A stretch of DNA of 64,000 bases from positions 60,995,253 through 61,059,252 of the forward strand of contig CM065297.1 in the NCBI GenBank assembly GCA_032871835.1, in the 5' to 3' direction. Positions 33,920 through 46,434 of this stretch are shown here, in pieces (position 1 is the stretch's first letter; each line of letters opens with the position of its first letter). Under the pieces are notes generated by a model. The model was not told where the DNA came from. It searched no databases and worked only from the letters and a program-made list of their open reading frames with translations. Position numbers and translations under genes: made by a program. This stretch comes from Dipteronia dyeriana (lineage: Eukaryota > Streptophyta > Magnoliopsida > Sapindales > Sapindaceae).

Positions 33920-34479
33920 ACGATCCTAAGTCCTTATTGATAGTGGAGAATTCTTGAACTTTCTTTTTTAGAACCATATTCTTCACCTTGAGAAGCTTAA
34001 CTTCTTGTTGTTGCTTCTTGTTCTCATCTTAGAGTTCATACTTTCTAGCTACTTCCTTATGCATTTGATCATCAAAAATCTTTTCATTGAGCTACATTGC
34101 TTCATTCTTCTTAACACCATCTTGATGGCACTCTTTCATCCCCGAAGCTAACTCAAATGTCTTTACTAATTTACCAACTCTACTTTCCTTCCTTCCTCAT
34201 TCTGATTGACTCGGGGTCTCTTCATGCGTTCTCTTACTTAGAGCTTCAATGATTGTCTCAAAACACACTTTAATTCTTGTAATTGTGGCATGTCTTTCTT
34301 GATCTTCCTAATGCCATCGTTGCTCTCTTTCCAAAGTCAATAACTCCATCGTTGCTGAAACAAGGTAAAACAAAAATACCAAAAGAAGAAACAAGAAACA
34401 AAAGAAAGCTAAAAATAACTAAGAATCTTAATAAATAACTAAGATTAGCCAACTAATTAGCGTCTTTCTCTAACAGCGA
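33920..34479 (-). pseudogene. Coiled-coil gag-like remnant and 5' leader of the first B element
   Basis: Next to the LTR at 34480 is a poorly kept PBS-side sequence (AGCCAACTAATTAGCG) aligned with GGCCACCTCCTTGGCA at 49242-49257. The minus strand from about 34200 to 33926 reads as a charged coiled coil with two stops (segments KESRVGKLVKTFELASGMKE and KVKNMVLKKKVQEF). It could be the N-terminal side of the gag-like remnant at 24990-25608, the two halves being separated by the A-type array. No matching residues at the breakpoints prove the join. Confidence 0.45.
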
Positions 34480-36290
34480 TGCTATTTTTTAACACGTTTT
34501 TTCCATCGTTAAGAAATTTCGAATTCAAAAGATATTTATAAATTGTTCCTATGCAATGTAGTCTTATAGTTTTGAAAACTAGTAAAGCTGCAAGTAAGGG
34601 TATCGACCACAGGGAGGTGTCATCCATCGATCGTCTCATGCTTTAGTGATTATTGAAGCAATGTAAATAAGAACAAGGCAATGGAGAGAATAGAGCATGT
34701 CAAGTGTAGCATGTTGAGTATGTGTGTGTGAGAGATAGAACATGAGATAAAAACAAAAAATGATAAGAGAACATGAAAAGATGAGAATGGCGATTAAAAT
34801 GATAAATGTAATATAGATGGATAGAAGAGATGCAAGAAAATGGATATATATGATACTCATGATTGCCAAAAAATTTGCGCTGCCTAAAATAACTAACTGT
34901 AAAAACACTCATATATTGGGCAAATCTTCCTAGGCTAGAGTTTCTGGGATGGCTTGGATTGGAGTGCTCACAATCCACCTCTTTCACTTTTGTTTTGGAC
35001 AAATCTAAGGTAGTCGAGATGGCTTAGATTAGAGTGCGCACAATCCACCCTTTTTACCTTGCTAGGACATATTGGATATAAGTGCTCATAACATATCCCA
35101 TCCAATTCAAGTGAGCTTGATTAGACACCTAATGTGCGTATGGTTAAAACATATATATTGATTCCTAATGTAAACGAAGATTTTGAGCGCCTACTTGGCT
35201 CATAAAGACACCACAATTCAACCTCTACAATGAAGTGGGTGTTGGAGTGCCTGCCCAAAGCAAAATGAGTATTGAATGCTTTAAAGACAAAGGTCAACCA
35301 CTAAGTGATATGGGAGTTGGAGTGCCTACCCACTACTCAAAATTACAATTAAAGCATAATTACTCAAATAAGTGCAATCAATCAACAATAATCAATAGTT
35401 AGAGTTCCTACTTAATTCAAGTGATAATTAAACACAATTAAGCACAATGAATGGAACAATACAAGAAGAAATCAAATGCAAGTCAATCAAATAAATGGAA
35501 CTAGTACTAGGGTTTACATATTTCTCAATGGGGATACACATCAAAGAAGAAAATAACAAGAGAAGAGTAAATAGAAGAAACCCAAGGTGTCACTCTCGGA
35601 TCTCTAAGCTCGAAGAGGGGCCGCATTGTCATCTAGGATCTCCAAGCTCCATTGATGCTCCTCCTCCTTATAGACAAGGTAAGATGGCTCATTCCTTATG
35701 AATCTCCTCCAAAGATAGGTGGTTGTAAGTAGAAGGTGATGGTGGGGAGGCATCCATGGAGGAAAACCTCCATGGATACGTTTGGAAGCTCCTCTCTCTA
35801 TTGATTTGGTGAAGAAGATGAAGTGTGGAATGAATGGATTAATTGGATGAATAATAGATTAGATTATATGGGTCTTATGGCAAAATGATGTATTTTTAGG
35901 TTTGAGAGGCTAGAGAATGGAATAAGCGCGAATGGATGACTTTTCCCATCCAAAAATGTGACTTTTGCCCAGTTGGAACGCACAGTGAGCGGGTTGTACA
36001 CGGGTGGTGACCCGCGCATAGACCTGATCCTTCCTGGTCTACTCCTTAGGTTTACTCATATGCACGGTTAGTGTGCTGGTTGCGCATGATATTGCATGTG
36101 TAAGGACCTGCACAGTGACTCACACACAAGGTTTATTTCCTTGACAAATTATGCTCATTTACGCCTGAAAATCCTGATTTCGGCCTCCAACACTTGAAAT
36201 CCACTGAATGTCTGCAATCACTATAAAATAAGCCATTAGTCACCAAAAGACACAAGACACAACAAACATGACTCTATCTAGGAATTTCCT
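34480..36290 (-). repeat. B-type LTR shared by two tandem elements
   Basis: The left edge TGCTATTTTTTAACAC matches TGCTATTTCTGTTACAAG at 49276. Shared blocks include AATTCAAAAGATATTTATAAATT, GGAGGTGTCATC.ATCGATCGTCTC and GCTTGGATTGGAGTGCTC. It has a PBS-side sequence on its left and a B internal region on its right, so it serves as 5' LTR of the left element and 3' LTR of the right one. The right edge (36270-36300) carries a small deletion that removed the PPT phrase, so that end is approximate. The GC-richer part, 35990-36120, matches 50590-50820. Confidence 0.75.
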
Positions 36291-39123
36291 AACACAAAGA
36301 AAACAAATCAAACGTTGTATTTCCAACATGCAAAATGTTCTAAGGCAACTCGAAGACAGTCATGGGAAACTCACACAATCACGAATCCCATACCTAAAAG
36401 TTCTCTCATATTAGGAACTACTCATTCTCACACCTTGAGCGTAATTCGCTTTGACTCTAAGCCTCTTGTGGAGTCTCTCTTTCTTTCCGATCAGAGTCCT
36501 AAGTTCACACTAATACAAGGTATGCAAGATGGAGTTTATGCATAGGAGTCTAATTTATTGCATACATTTATCGTTTAAAGACCACTAATGTCTTGGTGAA
36601 CTAGCCTAGGAAAAGAATCAAATGCCATGGACGTGGAAGATCATGCTTCAACAAACATTTCCAATCTAGATTTAATTGTTGATAAATTAGGACTTCTCTT
36701 TTAGTTGTAATGGTGCCATGGAGTGAAATGCGGTGACAAATAAAGTAGGAAAATTAGAGTTCAAAAATCACCAATCATGCTAAGACAGTTACATTACACA
36801 TCCATAAATTTAGCTCTACTTTCTTCCCAATTATGAACACTAGTCAGCTTAACTTTCACATACATTATGCTACATATGAGAACTCTACTTTGTGAGTACT
36901 TTACATTTAACATTCAAGACTCTTTGTTCTTTCCCATTTTTCTTCTTTTTTTTCGTTTCTACTTTTTCACATTCTCTTTTTGCACACTTTACATTTTAAC
37001 AATTTGAGCTCATAAATGCACTTTTTCGCACTTTTACATTTGTGAGCCATTTATACATTTACAAATATTGCCTAAGTACATGCTATCTTTACATTTTAGA
37101 GCTTTACATCTTTCAACCACCACACCTACACATCCTCACATGATTGCCAACAAGGGTATGCATGTGTTTGGCTATGGGCTATATGGTTATATTAAGGTAC
37201 AAAATGAAAGGGATATGTGTTTGGCCTAAAGTTTGGCTTGGGAGAACACATGGGGACTTAGAAATATGTTTAGGCTATATAGGTAGTTAATGCACACACA
37301 TTGTCTAAAATCATTTCCACAATTCCATCTATCAAGGGAATATAAGCATCCATCAAAACATCCACACAAATATAATGTAATGTAATGTCCTATGGAAAAT
37401 GATATGCATGATGAGAGAAATGTTTAAGATAGAACAATGATTACACTCAAATGCGCTTCTTAAGACTTGTGTTTGTGAACTCTCTAGGTAGTCTCCACTA
37501 TTAGAACAAGGCGCTTGAGCACCGAGTCCCCTCAACTTGAACACTAAAAGGGTGGGACTAGCCCATGAGGTGCAAATGAGACCCTAAAGTGACTAAGAGT
37601 TGCAACATTAAGCACAACAAGCATAAATAAACTCACCACAAGCACATGCTCAAGGCATCACACCCAAGCTAGTTAAAGCTCAAAAATTTTTCCATGTGAC
37701 AATTTGAAAAAAAAAATTGACACTAAAATGACTCAAGACTCAAAAAGAAGACTCATAAAGGCATCTACACCATAAACTTAGACTCAACATCATCCTCGAT
37801 AATGGACCTGAGAGCTTGGCCTAGCGACGCGTGCCTAACATGACTCAAACAAGGCTCAACATATAAAACAGGGCAATCAATGCAATAACAATTAAGAACA
37901 AGGGCACATAAACTCATGCCCAAACCTATATCACACGTTTACCAAAAATGATGGACTCGGGGCATAACAACCCCTAAACCGAATCTAATTATATGCATCA
38001 AGACCGTTATAAAAATAATACATGCATTCAAAACTCCAAAATCGAGTTGGGCTATATTTTGCAATTAAATCTGTACACTCACATGCAATCATCCATAAAA
38101 GCCTTCGACTCATTCATCAAAAAAAGAATAAATCAATTAAATCTAAAAATCAAATATCATCATTTACTAGTGATCTATCAAAATGCCATTCCACACATTA
38201 TCCACAAAATTTTCCACCAATTATTAAATAAAGCAAATAAAATAGAAACGAACATAAAAGAAAGTTCAGAAATGCAAACTTAGGTGGGTTACCTCCTACA
38301 AATTCTTTATTTATCATCTGGACCAAACGTTGTTGTGGCACATCGACTCTTGAACTCAAAATTGTAGCTTCCTTTATGAGATTGGGGTTCTTGCTCTTTT
38401 ATGAGCACTCTTGGCTTGCTTGTCCCTCCAAGACTCACAAGTTTTCGATGTTTCTTCCCTTGAGATAGAGAAACCTTGCTTTAAGCACAAGCTACAAAAA
38501 TTTTCTTTCCAAAGAAGCTATAGACAATCTGCACACTCATAAAACCCATTAGAAAGTTCAGGCAAGTAAATGTTTTCAAGACATGCCCATTTCCTAGCCA
38601 AAGCTTGATATACCACTTATAAAGAGAAACAAATTCTAACAAATAAACAATTATGTAATATATTTTTCCCCCAAACCTAGTTCTTTCAATAAATTTGAGC
38701 ACGTAATAACAAATCAAGGGATAAGAACTTCGTTTACAAGAGGAAAATAAATAGTGCAATTGTAAAACTCTTAATAGTAAATAAAAATGAAAATAAGCAT
38801 GGAATTTTTATCATGAAGCACTCGGGTGGTTTACTCCTTAAAAAGCACAATTTATAACATCAAACCCTTCCTAAAGCATATAAGCACATATATCGGTGTA
38901 CCCTTATCAACTCACTTAAGCATGCTTCAACAATACGCATATTACCCATAAACGTTTAATCTATGCCCTCATAATATAAAAAGATAGAAACAGTGAGAAG
39001 AATCGATACAAAAAATCATTTCTTTTAGGAAGAAGCTTGTAGAGATCCCAACTCTAGTTTCGTTCTAACCCCTTTTCACTTGACGCCCTTCATGTCCCTA
39101 CTCGCGTCCTTGGTTGTATCAAC
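36291..39123 (-). other. Internal region of the second B element, main part
   Basis: Matches 22850-24900 of the first B element through about 38300. Then it has its own stretch (38300-39123), including GAAGCACTCGGGTGGTTTAC (38815) shared with the A-type internal region. It is broken at 39123 by the copia element C and resumes at 48912. I see no retrotransposon enzyme domain on either strand. The short open frames are not conserved between copies. Confidence 0.7.
39119..39123 (+). repeat. Target-site duplication, left copy (TCAAC)
   Basis: TCAAC directly before the LTR of element C. It is identical to 48907-48911 on the far side. Confidence 0.92.
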
Positions 39124-41601
39124 TATTAGGATTATGCTCGATAGTAAGAGTGTAATATTATAATTAACACTCTTTTCATATTAATAAAGTGATTTCTAGT
39201 TTAACAAATCTTATAGCATTTATAGTTTAATTATTATAATTATCAAAAGTAAATAATCATAAGGTCAAAAGACTATGAGAAAAGAAGAATTGTTCATACA
39301 TCTAGATATGTATGAGGTAGACACAATTCTTTAGTTAGTCTTGAATAATATTCACAACTTAAGATAGAAGGTTGGGCGCCTTTATCTTGTCAAAGTTGTA
39401 GATTCTTTTGCTAGCATTTGAGTGGGATCAAATGTGTTATGATGAGTCTAAAATAATCAAAGTGTGGTGTTTTTGGGCAAAAGAATCTAGTGCACTGGGT
39501 GCATTGAATAAGATCAAAATGAAATACTTTATCTAGAACCGTCAACGGATAAAAGTTTTCATTTGAAGACAATCGGAGAGTCTATCTTAATCCTGAGATA
39601 AATGATGGACTTATGGTTGCAAGTGTTATCATTTGATCTATCAATGAGTACGATTATATAGCATAGTCTATCCTCGATAGTTTGGTGGTATTCATTTGTT
39701 AATCGATAGAGGACTTCATTTTTAGATATGGACATCGTGGCTCCATTTATTGAATGAGAGTAGAATACCATCATATGGATGATTTAAGGTATTGGATATT
39801 AAATATTAACGTTAAGTTTTCAATAGTGTCTATTGAAACATGGCTTCTGGACAAGTCAAAATATCCAAGTTCAAAATGTGGTCATATGAGTAAATATGGT
39901 AACTTGGAGAGATATAGGCGGTCAATGAGCTCTTGGCGATTACTGGTATTCTTCACGAGGATACACTTTCTCCAATAAGGTTGTCTACGGTACGAATGAG
40001 TAACATCAACTTATTCTATCTTTATTTAAGAGTTCAATTTTAGTTCTTTAGTGGAATGAACTAAAATTAAATAGGTTGGACATAAGTGAATCATTTGTTG
40101 ATTGTGATTAGGTTGTGTCTATTGGAACTAAAATTTAGATAGCCCGCCAAAATCCTCAATCCACACGAACTTGCATGGATCACTTGATATATTCTACCGG
40201 ACAAATTTAGGGGTCCATCTAGAATTGTAATAAGGCATGTGAACTTGTTTCTTTTTGTAAGAATAGGTCTAGTTCACATGTGGACTTTTTATTAAGATCT
40301 AATGGATTTAATAAAATAAGAAACATAATATATGGCCTTTATACTAGGTATGGGCGACAATGGCTATGGTGAATAGCTTAAATATATTATTTTTATTTTA
40401 TTATTATTTAATTAAATGGAAATTAATTAATTTGTTGATTAATTAATTATTTAATTAAAAGTCAAAAAAAATTTCCTAATAGGAGATGGTCTCCTAAAAC
40501 TATACTATTGTTGGTAGTATAGTTAAAGTTAAAGACTATATTTGATAAGTAGATAAATAAATGAAATTATTTATCTAATCAAATTAGGAAGTCTTTAATA
40601 TGGTTACAAATACACTATTGATTTGGATTAGGAGTCTTGGTGTAGGAAATAATTCTTTTTGGAAATGGATTCTTGGTCACCAAGTAAAACTACTTAGTGG
40701 TAGAATTCTTTTTTGAAAAGGATTCATAACCCCCAAGTTAATCTACCTAAGGATATGATTCTTGTCTATCAAGTAATCTTTCTTAGGAAAGATTAAACTC
40801 TCCTAATCTACTTCAAAGAGGGAAAATTCGGTCACCACATGTGTAATATAGGATAGGATAGTTTTCCTTTTTGATAAGGATTCTAACTACCAAATAAATC
40901 CACCTAAAGAAAGGATTCTTGCCAACCAAGTTAATCCTTCTTAGGAAAGGATTTATGAACCTATATATATGTGTTCAGAATTTCGGTCATGACGAAGGCA
41001 ATTAGAGGTGATTTCGGCCAAGCATTATTTTTCTAAGAGAAAGTTGCGGCCATCATAGGAATTTTGAGGGAGAAATATCTGATTTTACTCTAGACAAAAT
41101 TCGATCATCTCTAATCAATAGTGTGTGAATTCAGCCCAAGAAGAGAAAAAAGGGGAACGTTTTTGTTTTCGATAGTACACTAGTATTCTTTACATCAAAA
41201 GGGTTTTGTGTACAACATCGAATCAAGGTTCACACGAATTTCAATCAAATTGATTGATAATTCACAAGTGACCGGACGTTCTTGGATTTTTCTCTTGGAG
41301 GATATTTGTAACTAACAAAGAACAGATTTTGCTTTGTCTCCATCCTCAGGAATACAATTTAAAGAAAGGAAGTCCACACTCCTAGGTGATTCACGTTCGT
41401 GATTGGATTGGAAGATCTTACGGAATCAATTCGGCGCTTGTTCAATCGTCACGCGAAAAAGGTACGATACTTTTAAATACATCAATTAATCTAGGGTTAA
41501 GGTTCTCGTTGCATAAAAGGGAATTTTTTATTTATTTATACCCAAACCCGAATTTTTGTTCTCACGCTTCCGTTGCGTTTCTAAACCATTTTTTCCCTAC
41601 A
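39124..41601 (+). repeat. 5' LTR of element C
   Basis: Starts TATTAGGATTATG (the usual TG is mutated to TA) and ends CCCTACA. It matches 46435-48906 throughout, including the CGTGATTGGATTGGAAGATC phrase near the end. A TATA-rich box lies at 40962-40970. Confidence 0.92.
40962..40970 (+). promoter_or_regulatory. Candidate promoter TATA box of element C
   Basis: TATATATAT in ATTTATGAACCTATATATATGTG. The same box occurs at 48272-48280 and, as TATATATA, at 55292-55299 in the solo LTR. Confidence 0.5.
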
Positions 41602-41602
41602 A

Positions 41603-41616
41603 TTGGTATCAGAGCC
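41603..41616 (+). promoter_or_regulatory. Primer-binding site, initiator-Met tRNA type
   Basis: TTGGTATCAGAGCC, one base after the LTR end. It contains the full copia site TGGTATCAGAGC. Confidence 0.93.
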
Positions 41617-42979
41617 TGGTTCTACCCTTGATTAATTGATGTATGTGTTCGTGAATCTTTTTCTTTTGTTGTATATATGCATGTTTTAGAAAGAGATGAC
41701 ACTCTAGGTATTCGCATATATATTTACTTTGGAATGTATGGATATATATATATGTTTTATATGTTGTTTGTTATTGCTCAATCTTGGTCCTAGAATTTCA
41801 ATTTAATTTTGTTTTGGGATTGTAACAAGAAGGGTGGTCTATTATCGCCATAATTTCCTTCTTGGTAGTTGCTAATTTTGTTGTTGTTGTTGTTGTTGTA
41901 ATAATAATAATAAAAAAAACTGCTGTATTTTGTTAAGTAAATTCTTCTGTAATACATTCAAGTTTTGAAGACTCGAATGTTTGAAGAATTAGGAGTAACC
42001 GGAACAAGTTTGGGACCGTGCGAGCCGTAACAAAGAATGCGCGTGCGAAGAGCGCGCAGCCATGTTTGTTGTGGCATGGGCTGCGCACGGCAGCCGTTGT
42101 TGTAGCCATGGGCTGCGCATGGCAGCCCTTTCTGGGCTTGTGACATGCGCACGACCATGGGTAAGGGTAAGGGCAAGGGGTGTGCACGCCCATGGGAGGT
42201 AGCCAAGGGAGTCCGAACAACGAAGGTCGCGTGAAGACTTGTTCGCCAAGAAAGGAGTTCTTGTATTCCAAGATATATGTAATTTACTTGTTTTTCTTGG
42301 ATGGACCAAAATTGTAGCTATTTATATTTATGTAAATATTGCAATGTTTATCATTGTTTGATAACATGTCATATAGAGTAGGAGTGCCACTCATATCTCT
42401 TTTGGTATGAACATGCATTGAATGGTTTAAGTATCTAAATTGGCATCTAGATAACTTGGTAAATCATTCTTTGGAATTCGATCACACGCCTTAAACAATT
42501 GAGTGGGAGAAGGTGTTTTGGAACCCCTACGGCCTCCAAGTTTAGTTGAGCTTTATGTTTCGTGAATAACCTCTCAAGAGGTATTCGTGACTGAAATTTA
42601 GCAAGATACTTCCTTACAAGGATAGACTAGACAATTAGCCCAAACGATATCTATTCCCAAAGGAAGGATATTCGTGAAGGACTATATTGAAGGTCGATAA
42701 CTTGGTAACACACCCAATGTGAGTTTATTAATATCCTCCCAAGAATTCTTGTTAATAAAATCACAAGGCTAAAATTGAAAACGTTGGTTGTTATGTTAAC
42801 AATTAGGTGGGACCTAGTCCAACTAGTAAATATTGCGAACTCCCAAAGGAGGCGTGACATTTATGGGTGTTGGATCACCGTTGAATCTTTACGATTGAAT
42901 TATTTTATTTAGTTCAAAATAAATATTCAAAAGTGCTTTATCATGGTTATTTACTTATATATTTTTGGTTAATATAAAG
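41617..42979 (+). other. Leader of element C
   Basis: About 1.36 kb between PBS and gag remnant with no convincing frame. It holds a GTT/TAA microsatellite (about 41878-41913) and a GC-rich island (42019-42200) with two near-copies of CATGGGCTGCGCACGGCAGCC. The remainder is AT-rich and resembles nothing I recognise. Confidence 0.6.
42019..42200. repeat. GC-rich island with short direct repeats
   Basis: Much richer in G+C than the element around it. CATGGGCTGCGCACGGCAGCC recurs about 39 bp later with one change, and GGGTAAGGGTAAGGGCAAGGGG follows. Short complementary pieces (GCTGCGCA, TGCGCACG) could fold. Confidence 0.65.
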
Positions 42980-43420
42980 AAATAATAACCCCATCCCTAA
43001 TCAATATCCTAAAAGATAATACTTTAACTGATGATAATTGTGTCACATGGAAAAGGAATATTGGGTTGTTGTTGCAAGCTGAAAAGTATAAGTTCATTGT
43101 GTATATTCCTTAATGACCAAACTAATGAATCTACTCAGGAGTAAAGAGATGAGTATCAGTAGTGGAAGTCATTAGATGATATGGATAAATGTACGTTACA
43201 TTAGGGTCATCATCTCCAACGTGTTGCAGCAGCAACATGAAGGAATAGAGACTGCTGTCGATATTATGATGTCTCTTAATAAGGATTCATATGGTTGGTA
43301 AAGTTTCTACTGTTAAGACCAGTTAGAAGGTCAAGAGGTAACAGAAGAAAAAGCAACTTGAGCCATCTTAGAAGGAGACCAAGAAAGTAACCCAGATCAA
43401 AGGAAAATGTTTCTTTTATG
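42980..43420 (+). pseudogene. Gag remnant of element C with internal deletion
   Basis: Gag phrases can be read across several stops: CVTWKRNIGLLLQAEKYKF (around 43040-43100) and a NVLQQQHEGIETAVDIMMSL-like stretch (around 43210-43275). It then passes at once to the basic, Lys-rich segment just before the zinc knuckle (about 43330-43400). The middle of capsid normally lying between them is absent. The knuckle is damaged: [10 protein letters not shown] near 43405-43440 lacks the second Cys and the His. It cannot give a working Gag. Confidence 0.7.
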
Positions 43421-46420
43421 GTGAAAAAGGGTCAAAGGAATAGACTGGATAAGAATGAATTCAACTTGCATTTAGGCAATGGAGCTTTGGTGTCTACTAG
43501 TGTAGTGGGAGATATTAGAATAAATTTTGATTCTTATAGGCATTTAGTATTAATAAAGGTTTATTATGTACCAATATTCAGGAGGAATTTAATTTCGGTC
43601 TCTTGTCTAAATAAATTTGGATATTCGGTTACTTTTAATAAAGGTTTTATTATTAGTAAGAATAAAAAATTTGTTTGCAAAGGTACATTGGAAAACGGTT
43701 TATTTTATTTGCATGAAAATATCTCTCACTTGTTAGACACAGAATCAACGGAACCCAATCATAAAAGAGTAAAATTATCAAAAGATGAAACCTACCTATG
43801 GCATTTGCGCTTAGGTCAGATCAACCATAATAGGATTAAAAGATTGGTATGTGATGGACCTCTAAGTGACTTAAAGGTTGATGATCTACCAACTTGTGAA
43901 TCTTGTTTGGAAGGTAAAATGACCAAAAGGTCGTTTACGACCAAAGGCGCAAGAGCCATCGAATGTTTAGGATTGATACACAATGATGTGTGTGGACCTA
44001 TGAGCATTCAAGCTAGAGGTGGATATGAGTATTTCATCACATTCACGGATGATCACTCAAGATTTGGCTATGTGTATCTCATGAGACATAAGTCAGATGC
44101 TTTTGATATGTTCAAAGCATTTAAAGCTGGAGTAGAAAATCAGCTTGAGAAACGTATAAAAATCTTGAGGTCCGATCGTGGTGGAGAATATCTATCTGGT
44201 GAGTTTCAGCAATATCTTATTGATAATGGAATAATTTCTCAGTTTTCTGCACCAGGCACACCTCAACAAAATAGGGTGGCAGAAAGGAGAAATAAAACTT
44301 TTTTGGATATGGTTAGGTCTATGTTGAGTTATTCAACGCTACATAGTTCTTTTTGGGGATATGCTTTACAAACTGCCATGTATATTCTAAACAATGTACC
44401 ATCTAAGTCGGTTCCTAAAACACCGCATGAGTTATGGACCGGGCGAAAGCCTAGTTTACAACACTTATGGATATTTGGATGTCATGTACACGTGTTAAAA
44501 GGAAAGACAGAAAAGATGGAGTCCCGTTCAGAAACAAGCATATTTGTAGGGTATCCAAAATGAACAAAAGGATATTATTTTTATAGTCCTTCAGATCTTA
44601 AAGTATTTGTTTCGACAAATGCCAAATTTCTAGAAGAGGACTATATGAATAATTTTATGCCTAAAAGTAGAATTGTCCTAAATGAGCTTTTAGGAGATAC
44701 AATTCCACAAAAGGTTTCGCAACCAAGCCCAATTGTAAGTTCCATACCAACACAAGATCAATAATCTACCATACCTCATCATAGTGGGAGGGTTGTTTGA
44801 CAACCCGAGAGATACATCGGTCTAGGAGAATCTGTAGAGAATATTTCAAACGATGATGATCCCTATACTTACAAGGAAGTAATGGAAGATGTGGATTGTC
44901 GCCATTGGCAAAAGGCAATGCAATCCGAAATTGAATCTATGTTCAAAAATAAAATTTGGTCTCTAATAGACTTGCCTAAAGGGATAAAACCCATCGGGTG
45001 CAAGTGGGTATACAAGAGGAAAAGAGAAATGGATGGAAAGCTGGAAACCTCTAAGGCTAGATTGGTAGCTAAAAGTTACACCCAGAAGGAAGGTATAGAT
45101 TATGAAGAAACCTTCTCTCCTATGGCTATGCTTAAATCCTTTAGGATACTCTTATCCATTGCGGCATCTCTAGACCTAGAGATTTGACAAATGGACGTCA
45201 AGACAACTTTTCTTAATGGAAGTCTTGATGAAAGCATCTACATGATGCAACCAGAAGGATTCATTAAAAAGGGCCAAGAGGAAAGGGTATGCAAGTTGCA
45301 AAGATCCATATATGGATTGAAACAAGCATCCAGATCCTGGAACATAAGGTTCGATCAAGCCGTTAAAGGTTTTGGATTTATTCAAAACCTTGATGAACCT
45401 TGTGTATACAAAAGGATTAAAGGCGATAAGTTGGTTTTCCTAGTTCTTTATGTTGATGATATACTACTCATCGAAACGATGTAAGTGTATTGACATCAAT
45501 AAAAGAATGGTTAGAAAAACAATTTGATATGAAGGACTCAGGAGAAGCAAGTTATATTCTCGGTATCCAAGTCATAAGGGATAGAAAAAATAGAAAGATT
45601 GCATTATCCCAAGCTTCATACATAGATAAAATCTTGTCTAGGTTCTCCATGCAAGATTCCAAGAAAGGTATGTTACCTTTCAGGCATGGAATCAAAATTT
45701 CTAAGGAACAAGTTCCTAAGAATAAGCATGAAGAGCAATTCATGAGTAGGGTTCCACATGCATCAGCAGTTGGAAGTCTCATGTATGCAATGCTCTACAC
45801 TAGACCATATATTTGTTTTGTTGTAGGCATAGTTAGCAGGTTTCAATTGAAACCTGGTCCTGATCACTGGACGGCAGTCAAGTATATTTTCAAGTATCTT
45901 AGGAGAACGAGAGATTATATGCTTGTATACTCTGGAGGGGATTTAATTCCCGTTGGGTATACAAGTCAGATTTTGACTCCAGGAGATTGACATCAGGATC
46001 TGTGTTTACTATTGGAGAATGGGCAGTAATATAGAGGAGTATCAAGCAATCTTGTATTGTTGATTCCACCATGGAAGCCGAGTATGTTGCCGCATGCGAG
46101 GCTGCTAAAGAGGCTGTCTGGTTCTGCCAATTCTTGATTGACTTGGAAGTGGTTCCTGAAGTGAATAAGCAGATCACTATCTATTGTGACAATAGTGGAG
46201 CAGTGGCAAATTCGAGAGAACCAAGAAGTCATAAGAGAGGGAAACACATTGAAAAAAGTATCACCTTCTAAGGGAAATTATGCATAGGGGTGACGTGACG
46301 ATTACCAAGATCGCGTCAGCAGAAAATTTAGCAGATCCCTTTACAAAGGCTCTTCCTCAAAAGAGTTTTGATGGGCATCTAGAGAACATGGGGATGAGAG
46401 ATATGACACATTTGCTATAG
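43418..46420 (+). pseudogene. Pol of element C: protease remnant, integrase, RT, RNase H
   Basis: 43418-44563 is open (381 codons): the C-terminal half of protease without its DSG active site (43450-43720), GAG-pre-integrase HHCC ([15 protein letters not shown], then CESC), and an integrase core with all three acids in place ([21 protein letters not shown]). A stop after VGYPK interrupts the integrase tail. RT (about 44882-45484) has the MDVKT..LNG phrase and an intact YVDD, with one stop at 45186 and a frameshift at 45480. The RT-RNase H part continues at 45490-45990, then shifts frame near 45965. RNase H (to about 46270) keeps MEAEY and YCDNS. A last shift leads to a DPFTKALPQKSF tail. About six lesions in total; this is the least decayed pol in the window. 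Confidence 0.9.
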
Positions 46421-46421
46421 A

Positions 46422-46434
46422 GCAAGTGGAAGAT
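46422..46434 (+). promoter_or_regulatory. Polypurine tract of element C
   Basis: GCAAGTGGAAGAT lies directly before TGTTAGG. It is purine-rich but short and interrupted by T, as in many copia elements. Confidence 0.75.

Noticed and set aside
42000..42310. Overlapping 80-110-codon minus-strand frames
   Set aside because: They come from the GC-rich island in the leader of element C, where stop codons are rare by composition. Several frames are open at once, which is not a sign of coding.
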